Assembly: GCF_020740795.1 (NCBI RefSeq)
Contig: NC_067282.1
Location: forward strand, 179,766,274-179,830,273
Direction: 5' to 3'
DNA: 64,000 bases
Source of the DNA: Apus apus
Lineage: Eukaryota > Chordata > Aves > Apodiformes > Apodidae
The notes beneath the pieces were generated by a model. It was not told the origin of the DNA. It saw only the letters and a list, made by a program, of their open reading frames with translations, and searched no databases. Below, piece by piece: positions 38,001 through 47,800 of this stretch; positions within the stretch are counted from its first letter, which is position 1; each line of letters opens with the position of its first letter. The position numbers and the translations under genes are program-made.

Positions 38001-40097
38001 GTCACCTTCATCAAATGTGTCAGATCCACAGTGCATTGCTGCAGTGGTGCAGCAAAGCTGAAAGGAACCTACGGTTCTGCAACAGAGTGAGTCACTCAAC
38101 AGTTGGTGTTACACACTGCAGAGGTTTATGTTGAGTCAGGCAGGACACTGGATACCCCTTCAGCCAGCCTTCTGGTCCCATGTTTGCTCTAATCTGAGCC
38201 AAAAGCTACTGAAGAAGATGGAATAGCTAATTAATTGTTTGGGATAAAACAGTGAATACTTTGGGGACATACAAACATATGTAGATTTGGACAAGGTACA
38301 GCATGAGTTCTCAGTGATAATTTTGGTCTGATTACTTTCTCAAAATAACTTTTGGAAAGATCTCATTATGAACCTTTTACTGTTTACTGTCTGCTGGAGC
38401 AGTTGACTTGTACTCTGAGGCTTTTCAAGCAGCTCTTGGGAACTCCCTGAAGAGCTGTAGCTGGAGGAAATGTAGAGAGTCCTACACAACAAAAGAAAGT
38501 GTCACACAGGCCAGAGACCTTTAGACACAGACTTTTAGAGCACATGGCCCAAAATTGGTCATACTCGTCTCCCTCTCCAAAAACCAGACCTGTGCTGTCC
38601 GAGGAGCTGTGCACAGATTTATTTAGGAAAATGTTGTTTGGGCCAAAAGGATGCCAGGAAAATCCAACAATTAGATAACATGGATGAACACAGTTCAATG
38701 CACCAACCTGTGTGTTAGGTCTCTGTTATTTACTAATATACCTACAGCCTACAGTGGACCATAGGGTGCATCTGCAACTAGGACATTCTGCTGTGCCAGT
38801 GATCTCCCTGAGCTCTAGGATGGGATGATTCAAATTATTGGAGTCATGACTGCACGGACTTTGGCCTGTGCCAGCTGTCACTCTCCCAGGCGTCACCAGG
38901 CACCTTTCAGGAGAGTGGTTTACAAGCAGCAGTTTTGCTCTTGCAGACAGGCAATGGTACTAGTGGAGGGATCCAGCTGTTCCTGGTCATATTCCCAAAG
39001 TGCTTGAGAATGGTTCCAGCACACTTGTCAGCACAGAGTTGACTACAGAAGCCTCCACAAAGGCCACCTTAAACAATCTTTGCAGAGTAGTGACTCCAAT
39101 AATCTGTAAACCTGACATAAAATGTCAGAGTTGAAAGGCCCCATATGATCTCTCCAGGAAGTGTTGGGTTTGTATTTTACAGTTTTTTCATGCTTAGCAG
39201 CATAAACTCCCCATGCTCAAATGGGTTACAGGGCAAGTTTCCTCTCTTTTGTTAAAGCCCAAGACATGATACAGCATCTCCATTTGATCTACATCTCACA
39301 CTGACTGAGAATCTGACAGTCTATGATAGCTGTACCTCTATTAAAATACATGGTGGCACTAAAGTTAGCATATCTACGCCAATGCACCCAAGATAACCCA
39401 TATATAAATATATCAACTAACTGAAAAATGAATGAGCAATTCATTCAGTCACGTCTGTAAGGTAATTAGTATTTAACTTTGCTATGCAGCAAGGATAATG
39501 CTTTTAGACAGAAATATCTCATCTGAAAAAAAAAAACACCAAAACTTTGCATCACAAAGTACATATTAAAAAAATGTACAGCAATATATGACACAGGTAA
39601 AAAGACACAGGAGTACATTTTAACTGGCAGAAATTCAGAAGCTTGATCATGCAATAAGCTATTCACAGGCATTCAAGGGAACCACCCACTTAATCCAAAA
39701 GGATTCAGGGAGCAAGTGCCACAACCAAAGGCCCCACTAAAGCAAAGAATCTTTCGCCCACTACCAATGCAATGTGGGTCACGTAACTTCTTTGCAGAAG
39801 TACGCAAAACCTGTTTCCCCATTCCTTTCACCAACCTGACCCTACCGCATTTTCTTGCTCTCCTCCAAGGGCCAGCAGTGTGGTAACTGGGCTTTCTGAT
39901 GTGCCAAGATCGCTGGCAGGAGGCATGTGTCCGTTTCTTAAAATGGAGGCCACTCCTGAAGGCTGGATTGTGTGGGAGTGGGACAGGGAGAGAGTCTGGC
40001 TGGACAGCTTGGTATCAAGGGTCAGGTACTGCTTCACCTGGTGCCTCTGGCTTTGCTGGATATGGTATCTAGACTGATTTTCCAAGTGTGTTTGTAC
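10639..40097 (-). CDS. TFEC: TFEC, transcription factor EC (spliced gene, seven coding exons seen, 5' end missing)
   Basis: TFEC is a nuclear bHLH-leucine-zipper factor of the MiT family. It binds E-box/M-box DNA (CACGTG, CATGTG) as a homodimer or as a heterodimer with MITF, TFEB or TFE3, and is known mainly from macrophages. Seven minus-strand exons join in phase (252, 96, 115, 57, 76, 148 and 381 nt) into 374 residues plus stop, numbered here from the first Val. Order: glutamine-containing region 1-84; acidic helix [10 protein letters not shown] near 88-97; basic region about 163-179 with H171, E175 and the RRRR run 176-179; helix-loop-helix to about 221; zipper to about 260; C-terminal tail ending [14 protein letters not shown]. 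The C-terminal blocks [20 protein letters not shown] and SPFGTDPLL identify TFEC rather than MITF, TFEB or TFE3. The first exon found lacks a start codon, so a 5' exon is missing. Confidence 0.95.
11020..11807 (-). other. TFEC intron between zipper exon and last exon
   Basis: A 788-nt intron with donor GTTTGT and acceptor TTGTTAG. I see no repeat or nested gene in it. Confidence 0.85.
11808..11955 (-). CDS. TFEC: TFEC coding exon, helix 2 and leucine zipper
   Basis: A 148-nt exon completing the split Pro and then encoding [20 protein letters not shown], the start of helix 2, followed by a leucine-zipper stretch rich in Glu, Gln and Arg that ends NRRLLLRIQ. Leucines at heptad spacing, and the MiT-specific [10 protein letters not shown] segment, place it in the family. 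[15 protein letters not shown] is TFEC-like (MITF has a different residue set here). The acceptor is TTCTGCAG|TGATATG and the donor is ATTCAG|GTTTGT. Upstream read-through of the open frame into the intron (to about 12008) is not coding. Confidence 0.96.
15317..15321. repeat. Target-site duplication, left copy (GCAAT)
   Basis: Direct repeat GCAAT immediately before the TG end of the LTR. It is identical to 15844-15848 immediately after its CA end. Confidence 0.8.
15322..15843 (+). mobile_element. Solo LTR of an endogenous retrovirus (ERVL-like by target-site length)
   Basis: The 522-bp element starts TGTGAGGGACC and ends GGTCTTGACA, so it has the TG...CA ends of an LTR with a short imperfect inverted repeat (TGT...ACA). 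It is flanked by perfect 5-bp direct repeats, GCAAT at 15317-15321 and 15844-15848. Inside, on the plus strand, are an AP-1-like TGACTCA at 15531-15537, a TATA box TATAAAA at 15578-15584, and pyrimidine tracts (CTCTCT) near 15685-15725 where R/U5 would fall. No internal viral genes are attached, so this is a solo LTR left by recombination. Five-base duplications are typical of class III (ERVL) elements. It sits antisense to TFEC. I saw no AATAAA in it. Confidence 0.8.
15578..15584 (+). promoter_or_regulatory. TATA box inside the solo LTR
   Basis: TATAAAA about 257 bp into the LTR, 41 bp after an AP-1-like TGACTCA (15531-15537). Expected transcription start is about 15605-15610 on the plus strand, opposite to TFEC. 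Present activity is unknown. Confidence 0.5.
15844..15848. repeat. Target-site duplication, right copy (GCAAT)
   Basis: Direct repeat GCAAT immediately after the CA end of the LTR. It pairs with 15317-15321 and marks a single insertion event. Confidence 0.8.
17152..17199. repeat. A-rich/AT low-complexity tract
   Basis: Runs of A broken by single T or TT (TTAAAAAATAATTAAAAAAT type). It could be a decayed poly-A tail, but no SINE or LINE body is recognisable next to it. Confidence 0.6.
19742..19817 (-). CDS. TFEC: TFEC coding exon, basic region and helix 1
   Basis: A 76-nt exon encoding (I)[19 protein letters not shown] and then PKSND plus two bases of Pro. It carries the catalogued DNA-contact residues of the family (Glu of I-E-R and the arginine run) followed by helix 1 and the loop entry PKSNDP. 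The acceptor is TTTTTAACAG|TTGAGAG and the donor is GATCC|GTGAGT. The 76-nt length with a CC|T split proline is the conserved arrangement of the family. This exon is too short to show up as a long open frame and was found by motif. Confidence 0.96.
19818..22072 (-). other. TFEC intron (2.3 kb)
   Basis: Donor GTAAGT, acceptor TTAACAG. No transposon or nested gene was recognised. A 67-codon open frame at 20104-20307 on the plus strand looks like chance. Confidence 0.8.
22073..22129 (-). CDS. TFEC: TFEC coding exon, start of the basic DNA-binding region
   Basis: A 57-nt exon encoding the end of a split Glu, then [18 protein letters not shown] and the first base of Ile. [11 protein letters not shown] is the N-terminal half of the MiT-family basic region. 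The histidine (residue 171 of the assembled chain) is one of the base-contacting residues in MITF-type E-box recognition. The acceptor is CTGTCAG|AAGCAG and the donor is CTCA|GTAAGT. The next exon supplies TT to complete Ile. The length and phases match the corresponding exon of MITF-family genes. Confidence 0.95.
22130..22990 (-). other. TFEC intron (0.9 kb)
   Basis: An 861-nt intron with donor GTAAAA and acceptor CTGTCAG. AT-rich; no feature seen. Confidence 0.85.
22991..23105 (-). CDS. TFEC: TFEC coding exon, linker before the basic region
   Basis: A 115-nt exon: 38 codons plus the first base of a split Glu codon. It encodes [14 protein letters not shown] and ends [12 protein letters not shown]. 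The segment CPANLP-KRE is a MiT-family hallmark just ahead of the basic region. The KRE core fits the sumoylation consensus (hydrophobic-K-x-E) reported for MITF; modification here is inferred. The acceptor CCCCTACCCCTCAAG has a long pyrimidine tract (about 23106-23150, read on the minus strand). The donor is ACAG|GTAAAA. Phase joins exactly with the preceding 96-nt exon and with the 57-nt exon that follows. Confidence 0.94.
26057..26093 (-). mobile_element. CR1 LINE 3'-tail fragment
   Basis: AATCATAGAGTCATAGAATGGTTTGGGTTGGAAG is the reverse complement of the standard avian CR1 3' end (AACC...ATTCTATGATTCTAT). Similarity to the CR1 body fades just to its right. It may be the 3' end of the same decayed minus-strand element seen at 26480-26960. 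Confidence 0.6.
26480..26960 (-). mobile_element. Ancient decayed CR1-like LINE fragment, antisense
   Basis: The plus strand carries blocks recognisable as the reverse complement of an amniote CR1 3' reverse-transcriptase region. These include a 'dying' phrase around CTTTGTGTTGGCAATACTTTC, CTCTGTAAATTTCATCAACAT, CAAGGTCACTCATGAAAATAT and TTCTTGGAGCACTTAAT, in the expected order and spacing. It is heavily diverged with no open frame, so it is much older than the copies near 60-62 kb. Recognition is from memory of the consensus, not from a search. Confidence 0.5.
27298..27747 (+). other. Unexplained open region, two overlapping frames (149 and 120 codons)
   Basis: The longest open frame of the window (149 codons, starting at an ATG-like start near 27298) overlaps a second open frame of 120 codons in another frame (27302-27664). 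I recognise no domain, signal peptide, membrane segment or family in either. The region lies inside a TFEC intron on the opposite strand. Relative scarcity of stops over 450 bp of less AT-rich sequence is enough to explain it by chance. I do not call it a gene. Confidence 0.15.
30105..30365 (-). mobile_element. CR1 LINE 3'-end fragment
   Basis: The plus strand begins ATGATAGAATCATAGAAT, then AAGGTTGGAAAAGACCTCTGAGATC and the GTCCAACCATCAACCCAACACC block, then GGAAGCCTGTTCCAATG and TTTTTTCTAATTTCCAATCTGAACCTCC. This is the reverse complement of the last ~260 bp of an avian CR1. It is 5'-truncated, as usual for CR1, and lies sense to TFEC (both minus strand). Confidence 0.9.
33068..33102. repeat. 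(AAAC)n microsatellite
   Basis: AACAAACAAACAAAAAACAAACAAACAAAAAAA, an interrupted AAAC repeat within a TFEC intron. Confidence 0.8.
37592..37687 (-). CDS. TFEC: TFEC coding exon, acidic activation helix
   Basis: A 96-nt exon of 32 codons, phase 0 at both ends. The acceptor is TTTTATCAG|ATG and the donor is ACT|GTAAGT (strong). It encodes [15 protein letters not shown] and ends LLMQRT. The segment [10 protein letters not shown] corresponds to the conserved acidic amphipathic activation helix of MITF-family factors, which in MITF contacts the p300/CBP co-activators (family knowledge). The first three bases after the splice acceptor are an ATG. A transcript starting upstream of this exon could therefore begin translation here and make a 290-residue form that keeps this helix and the whole bHLH-zipper. 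Confidence 0.93.
37688..39845 (-). other. TFEC intron (2.2 kb)
   Basis: Donor GTAGGG (weak), acceptor TTTTATCAG. No transposon is called with confidence; a possible CR1/SINE-like scrap at 39112-39155 is discussed under rejected items. Open frames such as 38698-38384 (minus, 104 codons) show no family resemblance. Confidence 0.75.
39846..40097 (-). CDS. TFEC: TFEC coding exon, N-terminal glutamine-containing region
   Basis: This is the most 5' exon I can support: 252 nt, 84 codons, phase 0 at both ends. It opens [20 protein letters not shown], the same start as the shared exon 2 of MITF-family genes, where alternative first exons are spliced on. The acceptor is TTCCTTCCCAG|GTACAAAC. The donor is GCG|GTAGGG, which is weak, but it is the only one that keeps phase with the next exon. 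A competing GTCAG|GTTGGT ten bases downstream would shift the frame. Read-through past the donor adds five codons and then a TGA. Human TFEC keeps only a shorter, diverged version of this region, so this copy looks more like MITF. There is no ATG at its start; the first internal Met is residue 59. Confidence 0.92.
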
Positions 40098-41316
40098 CTG
40101 GGAAGGAACAGAAAAAATTGTGAAGTATCAAATAAACGGCACAAATATTTACCCATATATCCCCTTAAAAATGTTCAAAACATTAGATTCAGCTTTACTA
40201 ACACTTGAATAGAATTACTATTAACCTTTCTTCTTTTTTTTTTTTCAGTTTTGCACTCTTGCACAATTCTTGAGTACTTTTCCCCCCTAACACAGCTGAA
40301 TAAACCTTCTGAATTTATTACCAAGCAAAAATACAATTAGAAAAGAGAAACATGATCCTGAGAAAAGACCAGTTTTTTCTCTTCTACACATTTTTCTCAT
40401 CTCATGTAGGAATGATCTATTTTGAAATCACTGATCATTACAATAAAATCTACATAAATGGATATATGTCCTCTAAAAATAATATTACAATGTATTTACT
40501 CTGTTGTACTTGAAAGAGTACATAAACACATAAAGAAAAACATAATCCAACCAACTTCAAGTAATATCAACAGCAGCAGACATTCACTCGTATCTAGATC
40601 CACAATTGGCTCACCTTGTAATAAGTACAGTCAGTTAAATGAGGCATTGCTGCACTTTTGAAAAAAAACAAACCAAAACAAATAAAGGTTCCAAGCTATA
40701 GTCCTGGATGGCTGTCCTCAAACTGCACAGTCGAAGTGCCTCTTAAGGACAAATCGCTTTTTGAATTGGTAGGACTTTATAAACTGAGTGGTCATGCCAA
40801 AATGGCTAATTGAGTAAGACTTTGGGCCATTCTTTGATTACAGAGATTGATAGTTGCTACTTCAAACAACTCCCATTTCAGATCAATGTCACATTCCTGC
40901 AATTTAACTGCCAGAGGAGCACTGCATACACAAACCTCACTGTCATTTCAGCCCTGTGGCTTTCTCCTCTTACTATGGCGTGACTGGTCACAAATTTATT
41001 GTAATAAATTTTTCTCAAGTGACCTCTGTGTAAGCATGATTGATGTTCGTTAAACAGTAGCAAGACTTGCTTTGCAGCCCTTCTTAAAAAAAAATATTCA
41101 GTTATTTAAACAAACTTCTTTTTAATTCCCTTAATATACATAAGCAGAGGTGACTAGCCCATAAAAGCAGTTGCGTCTAAACTAGCTATATTTTTTTACA
41201 ATATTGTAGTACCTACCTTGTTTTTAATCAGGTTCTGGTGGTATGTCTAGAATTATGTTAATTATGTTTCTTCAAAAAAATTTTCTAGCCATAAAAAAAT
41301 TAAAGCCATGCAATCA

Positions 41317-41401
41317 TTTATATATTGTTATATATTAATTATAATAACATATTGTTAATAAATAATAAATAATAAATAGTTTTTATATTACTATATATAT
41401 A
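41317..41401. repeat. AT-rich tract with (AATA)n stretch
   Basis: TATATATTGTTATATATTAATT followed by repeated AATAAATAAT units and CTATATATAT. Low-complexity AT DNA with no associated element. Confidence 0.75.
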
Positions 41402-42444
41402 CTGCTTAGATTTTCTGCTGGTTTATGTTATGAAGTTATGCATTGCATGTAAGGTTTTTAAAAAATTCACATGTATTTGGGACTTACTTAAATTATTAAA
41501 TTATTTTTCTTAATAGAATTATTTCTGCTAGTATTAGAAAGTGTATAATGTACTCTTAATTTAAACTCTGATATATCGTGTGTAAGGAGACGTGTAAACC
41601 ATCACAAATAATTCAGATTCTTAGGCATCTATTTACTCCTCAGCTTCAGTAAGAATTAAGCTCACATTGAAAGTTAGCCACTCAAGCAGTTTCTTAAATT
41701 AGAATCCAAATATAAAATCCACTCTACATCAGTTTAACAAGAGGATCAATCTTGGGTAAATTCAGTATGAATGAAAATCTGTCCCGTAGTATGGCCAGAT
41801 CAGGGTTTTGTTCTGCAGTCTTGTTTTCTGCTGCCATTTGAGAAGCACCCACAGACTCTTCATGCTTCTCCTGGATTCTAGGGTGACTGAATGAATCCAG
41901 GCAAAGTGACCACTACCCAGACCCATGCACTGCCTAAACTGATGAAGATGTTGCAATCCCTGAACATATTTATACATCTAAATATGACTTAGAACTCAAT
42001 GCTAAGAGCAAGAAGTAAAGCACTTTTAATAGTCCAGTCACTGTGTAAAGATAAAGCAGATTTGGACTCCTACTTAATCTTACTGCTTGTGAAAAATAAA
42101 TGGGGGGGAAGTAATGGTATACCAAAGGAATACTAAGATTGCAAAGTGAAGCTCTCAAAACTTAGAAATTACCGTTAAAACTGCCTACGTAGCATGTGTG
42201 AAACGAGCAGAAATTCAAAATTTAACTTTAAGAACCAAATTTTCAAGCGTCGAATACCAAGTACAGCCAGTTTGTTCTCCACTGGGATACTGAATTACTT
42301 TTATTATGTTATATCAGTGTTAAGCTCAGTTTAAGTTTTCTGACAATTTTAGATTAAATAAGCTATTTTTAAAAAACAACAAACTATTCCCATAATTACA
42401 AACATTAAACAATTACTTGCTTCTGAGCTTCTTTCTAATAGTGT

Positions 42445-42545
42445 AAAAAGAGTGGCTAAGCACTGGCACAGATTGCCCAGAGAAGCTGTGGAATCTCCAT
42501 ACTAGGAGATTTTCATAACTTGACTGGATGAGGTCCTGAGAACCT
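42445..42545 (+). mobile_element. Diverged CR1 LINE 3'-region fragment
   Basis: GCACTGGCACAGATTGCCCAGAGAAGCTGTGGAATCTCC matches the plus-sense CR1 segment just before the 3' end (GCACTGGAACAGGCTGCCCAGAG type). It continues with ACTGGATGAGGTCCTG. It is short and diverged and lacks the terminal ATTCTATG tail. Confidence 0.75.
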
Positions 42546-44454
42546 GTGAAAGCAAAAGACATCTAGAAATTGTCAGGGAAATTTAAATTAGCAGTCTACA
42601 TATTAAAACTCTAGAAAATTTTATTTTAAGTGGGAAAAAAAAATTATCCAGTTAAGGGTTCAGTGAAATCAATGCAAAAAAGCAAAATAATTGGAAGATC
42701 ACTCCTACAGATGATTAACCCCACAAGTAAAAAAGCCCAGAGCAACATGCACTTTGCCTCTTTAGAGAACTTGATCATGTTCATATCTTAGATCCATTAG
42801 ATAAAATTCTTCCACAGAAAACTGAAAAAAAAATCAGAGTAGAAGCATTCTTATTTCACCCAGTAATCCCAGTGTAGCATCCTCTAGCAGTGCTGGGAGA
42901 TTAATTTCGTAATTCTTCAACTTTTTAAGGAATCTGTGAGATTTCTTCATGAGAGAGTATGTGAAATTTTAAGGTGAGGGTATCTGAATCCCCAGTCAGG
43001 GAGTCCTCCCATATATAAAAACATTAAAGGTTCTTCAGACCAAGGACCTATAATGTTGATTCTGACACACCCTTTACTGTCCCAGCAGTCTGCATATAGG
43101 CTTACCTCCTTTTTTTTCCTGTCTCTGGGTCAGTGAATATTTAATCATTTGTTTAAAGTAGAACAACTTTAAAGGAAGATACTGAGATGGTGTTCAGGGT
43201 AGAGCATCCAACCTGGGTTCTCATCTATGACACAAATCAAGCATCATGATTTGTTAAACTGTGTCTTCTAGCTCTCAGCAAACCACTTGCTATTAAATGT
43301 CTCTCTGACTTCCTATTTTTTATGTTAAATGGATGACCTTGCTCATTGACATGCCTGATTTCTGAGAATCCCTAGCAGAAATAGGCACCCAGAGACAACC
43401 TGACCAGCCAGATATTGACTCAGACAACACCCAGGACTTGGTGTTATCCTACTGGCATATCTGCATTAGCTCTCGGTATAGTCAGTGACCTGACCCTTCC
43501 TGTCACAGTGCTCCTGAAGTGATATAGGATCTCTTGACTTTTGTGTGTGGAAGGCGTAACAAGGTAATGACGTTGTGGTTCTCCTCCTAGCCATTCTCTT
43601 GAATTGGCTGTGGCCATGTACTTTAAATGCTAATTATGTCAGAGTCTTTGAGGAGTGAAGGACACCATAAAGTTTAACAGCAAATACATTATGCAATCCT
43701 TCTTAGGCACTGCTTTAATCTGTTATCTGGCTTTCCTATTCATGGTGAAATTAAAGCCTATTCAGAAACAGAAACATCAAGTATTCAGGGAGCCAAAACA
43801 ATCCACCTCAAACTCAAACAACAAATTTCCACCAGAACAAAGCTAGAACAGAAATTAATACTTTGAGATGGATTTTGTAATCCTGAAGAGATCCCAATGC
43901 ACATGTAACTGGCTGTACCTATTTCTATTTTATATCTCACTGGCAAACTAGCTCTAAGACCAAGAAAAGAACAGCCTTTCAGAATTACAGATGGATATTC
44001 AAAATTCTTCAATTGCTCTGTCTAACTTGCATGCACATCATCATGTTGTAAAGCTGTGGTAGGGTTGTATAACATCTTTTCCCACATTCACACTATTTTT
44101 ACTTCATTTCTAATATATTGCACAATGGCATAACTAGGCCTTCTCTGGTTTATTTGCATGAACTATTTTACTTCCACATTTGCTGATGAGATTTTTTTTT
44201 CATTAGTAAAAGACTAGTTAGCATGCCAAAAGTAAGAAAGAAGGCATATTTAGAGACTGTAAAGGAGGCATGAACTATGTCAATGATATTCCAGTAAGCA
44301 GCAGTGCTACATCTTGTATTGGTATTCCACTAAGGGCAAGCAGGTGGTACCTGCTCTCCCAAGGCTGCTTAGCCCTGCATAAGTCCTGGAAGAAATCATA
44401 GGAAAACTGAAAAGAGATTCAATTAATAAATTATTAAAAGATAGGAATATAATT

Positions 44455-44800
44455 AACACTAGTCAACATAGTTCTGTACAAAATAAGCCTTGTCAAACAA
44501 ATCTACTTCTAGTCTTTGATGAGATTTCAAGTTAGGTTGTCAAAGGTAACTATGCAGGTATAATACACTCCAACTTTTGTGTGCCTTTTTACTTAGTATC
44601 ATTCAATATTCTAATTAAAAATATAGCACTACACAATATCAATAAAGTGTGTTTTAACGGGATTAAGAATTGGCTAACGAATATGCATAAGAAAGTAATC
44701 AGCAAAGACTTGGCATAAGAAAGATTGACTCTTCAGTCATGTGCTGCTCAACACTTCCATCAGTGATTTTGGACTAATGAAAAATAAAGCTGACTCAAAA
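44455..44800 (+). mobile_element. Decayed CR1-like LINE reverse-transcriptase fragment
   Basis: Conceptual translation shows the non-LTR reverse-transcriptase pattern SSVQNKPCQTNLL, then FDEIS and a KG-N spacing, then later NILIKN and GIKNWLTN. This matches the LINE segment between the 'QHGF...CLTNLL' block and the 'WI..WL' block. Frameshifts and stops break it and the catalytic aspartate box is lost. The nucleotide stretch AAGCCTTGTCAAACAAATCTACTTCTAG is particularly recognisable. This is an old copy in the plus orientation, probably of a CR1 subfamily older than those near the right edge. Confidence 0.6.
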
Positions 44801-47800
44801 GAATAAATATTTTTTTAGAGGAGTGATCCCCCTGAAAGAAAATGTGTTCCCAGTCAGTCAAATACACATCTGCATATGCTGGAGGAAGAAACAGAATGCA
44901 ACAATGGAGAAAACTGAACAGAGAAAACACTGGAAGCAAGGAGCCTGTTAAGAACTGGGGGTCCTAACAAAGCAGCAACTCAGCAGGAGTGTCCAGGAGA
45001 TGCTATAGCAAGAAAGGGAAAATGGCAAAAAGGAAGTAGGGAATAAGAGCCTAGTTTTACTCTGCTTTTGTTTATGGATCAGGAGAGATCAATAATGAAA
45101 TCCTAAAAAATATTTCTACTCTAGAAGTTTTAAAAAAAAAGTTGAAAAAATCAAAATTATGAAAAATAAAGCTATGAAAGTAATTGAATACTAAGTAAAT
45201 GGTGTTATAATGAAAGTTTAAAGAAATTGAGCTACATTCTAGTTGTCAAGTTGAAATTTGTGAAATTTGGGGGAAATGCTGAATGTGAGAGTCTTTAAGC
45301 TAGCACAGAAAGCATGGAAAAAGCCACTGGCCACAAGCTGATGTTTGACAATCTCATATTGGAATTTATGTGAATAATACAGTGCAATACTCAAAAGGAA
45401 ATGCTCTCAGCATTGTTTTCTTCAAAATACAGGTCAATGACATTGTGGAAGAGATGTATTAGCCAAATCCAAGATATATTTGTATCAAACATATTCTTGG
45501 ATTCAAAGTGGAGTACTGGGATGATAACTGAATGGAATAAAAAAAGCCTGTGATTTTAAAGGAACTAGAATGAGAGCTCCAATAGCCCTTTCTGTGTTTA
45601 AATTTTATGGATTTTAGGATCTGAGAACTGAGTATTATAATACCAACTTGTTGCTTTATGAAAATTCACTCTGAATTTAATAATAGTTTAAATAGCTGCT
45701 GCAAAATAATATACTTAAATATGGCCACAGTATACATAGTGGACAGAACTCAGTAAACTTCATTATAGTTTGCCATTTATGCTGGATGTTCATTTGTTAC
45801 AGTGTTTTTAATAGCTTTTGAAATACAATTTCTCACCCTGATGGGATCCCATCATTTATCATTAGTCCTGAACACAACACATCTCTGAAACTGTTTGAGT
45901 TATGGGGCTTCATGTTCTTTTTAGTCACTGTACCAGAAAATAAGCATCTAATAATGAAGTTTTTAAATATTAAAATGTTCTGTAAGTACCCAAAATGCAC
46001 AATTCCATTTCAAGATAAGAAACACAGTCACAACACAGACTATTTTAGCTCTATTTCTGAGGACTTTCAAATGGATTTTAAGGGTTAGGAAAAAAAGCAT
46101 TTTTACTGATGAAGTAAGCCTTTGAAATTTCTATTGCAAACGAACATCAGTTGTTTGTTTGTCCTGGTCCTTCTATTAAACTTTTTGAGAAAAATGCATT
46201 TGTGAAATTGTTTCATAATAAAATGAAATTCCAAATTAAGTTAGCAATTATACACTTCTGGTCTTATCTTAAAAACTATTGCCAAATAATGTTCACTTTA
46301 ATGTTAGTTTATAAAAGCATGTGTGATTATGTCAATTAATTACTTAAGTTAAACACAGTAATTAATTTTTAAATGTGAATATTTTTCTTATTGGAACTTT
46401 GATCTGACTAGATGAGACTGTGTCTATTAATATGCATGAAGAGAGAATACAAAGCAGCAAGACATCCAGTCTGGCAACTCACAACTGTGTTTAGTTGGTG
46501 CTTTACAGTAGCTTTCAAGTTAAGAAAAAATTATTGTGTGACTCTGATGCACTATTTTTCATCTTGTTTAACCTTTGACATCATATTCATCAGGAACTTG
46601 TGAATGTTCTTTCAAGGGTGAGGACACTGAAGAAGAAACATTTTCAAGTTCTTTGACAAAGGCCATGTCTTCAACAGTAACTACTGCTTGTGTATTTTGG
46701 TATCTCAAAGTCTAAAAATAGCTGATAATTATAAATGTTGGGTAGGATAGGAGCAATCGGAAATTCTCCATCATGCTGCCAACCATTATGAAAAGCAAGA
46801 AGAATGTGGGAGCAAAGGAACTCCAGAATAGACGTTGTGGAAACCAGTTCTGGGCAAGGAAACTTCCTGTGCACAGCATAGGCAGCAGAACAGCATTGAG
46901 TCTCATGCGGGGAGAAAGGAAACAGAGCTCTCAGGGCTGTCGCTATCAGAGGCTAGATCTTACAGCTAACCATTCCCTGTCAAGTCCCCATGCAGATGCT
47001 GAGATTCTGACAGCATTTCCCATTGTGGCATTCTCTAGCACTCACTGAGCATTGATGGAGCTCAGTCCTTTCAGGTGTTCCTCTGTGATAACCCCCTTGT
47101 GCGATCAGAAATGAGTTCGGGAAAGCCAACTACCTGCACTGTGCAGTTACAGAGACATTATCAAAGTCAGCCCTTCCATTTGCACCAATATACCTGAGAC
47201 ACTTCTGGTTTCTTAATTGAACTCCTGCAGTTAAGATACACACAGCACTGATGGCTCTTTCTCCATCACCAGCTTGACTTCTGAAGAAAGGATCCCTAAG
47301 GTATTAAGGCCAGCTTGTCATTGTAAAATAACAATGAATTTAGTTGGCTTTGTGGTCTTCACTGGCAGAAAAGACTCAAGTTTTTAACACTGCACTATAA
47401 AAACAAGCTATAAAGTTAAGCAGAGAAAACTACAGGAAGTATTTTTACAAAACTTTCTTTGATGTAAGTTAGAATTTAAGCTGAAAATCTAAACCAACCA
47501 CTACAGTTAGTAGGCCACACAAGCACAAGGGACCACAATCAAATTATGAAACCCCAGCTAATATCCTTACTTTGACTCTGTACGGTGACCCTGTCCATGC
47601 TCTCATTGCTTCATGATTCTGTGAATTTTATAAATCTCTATTGTTCCAGTATTGTTTTCTGAAGAATGACATTTCTTATATGGCTAGCTATGTTTAAAGA
47701 GCTAGGTCCTTATACCTTAATTGAACTACTTTTCTCTGTCTCCAGAAGTCATCCAAATTAAGTCAGCTAATAAGATACTATTAAATGGAGAAAAGGGTAT

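Noticed and set aside
39112..39155. CR1/SINE-like phrase ATGTCAGAGTTGAAAGGCCCC
   Set aside because: Similar to the CATAGAATGTCAGAGTTGGAAGG-type LINE/SINE tail but too short and diverged for a confident call.
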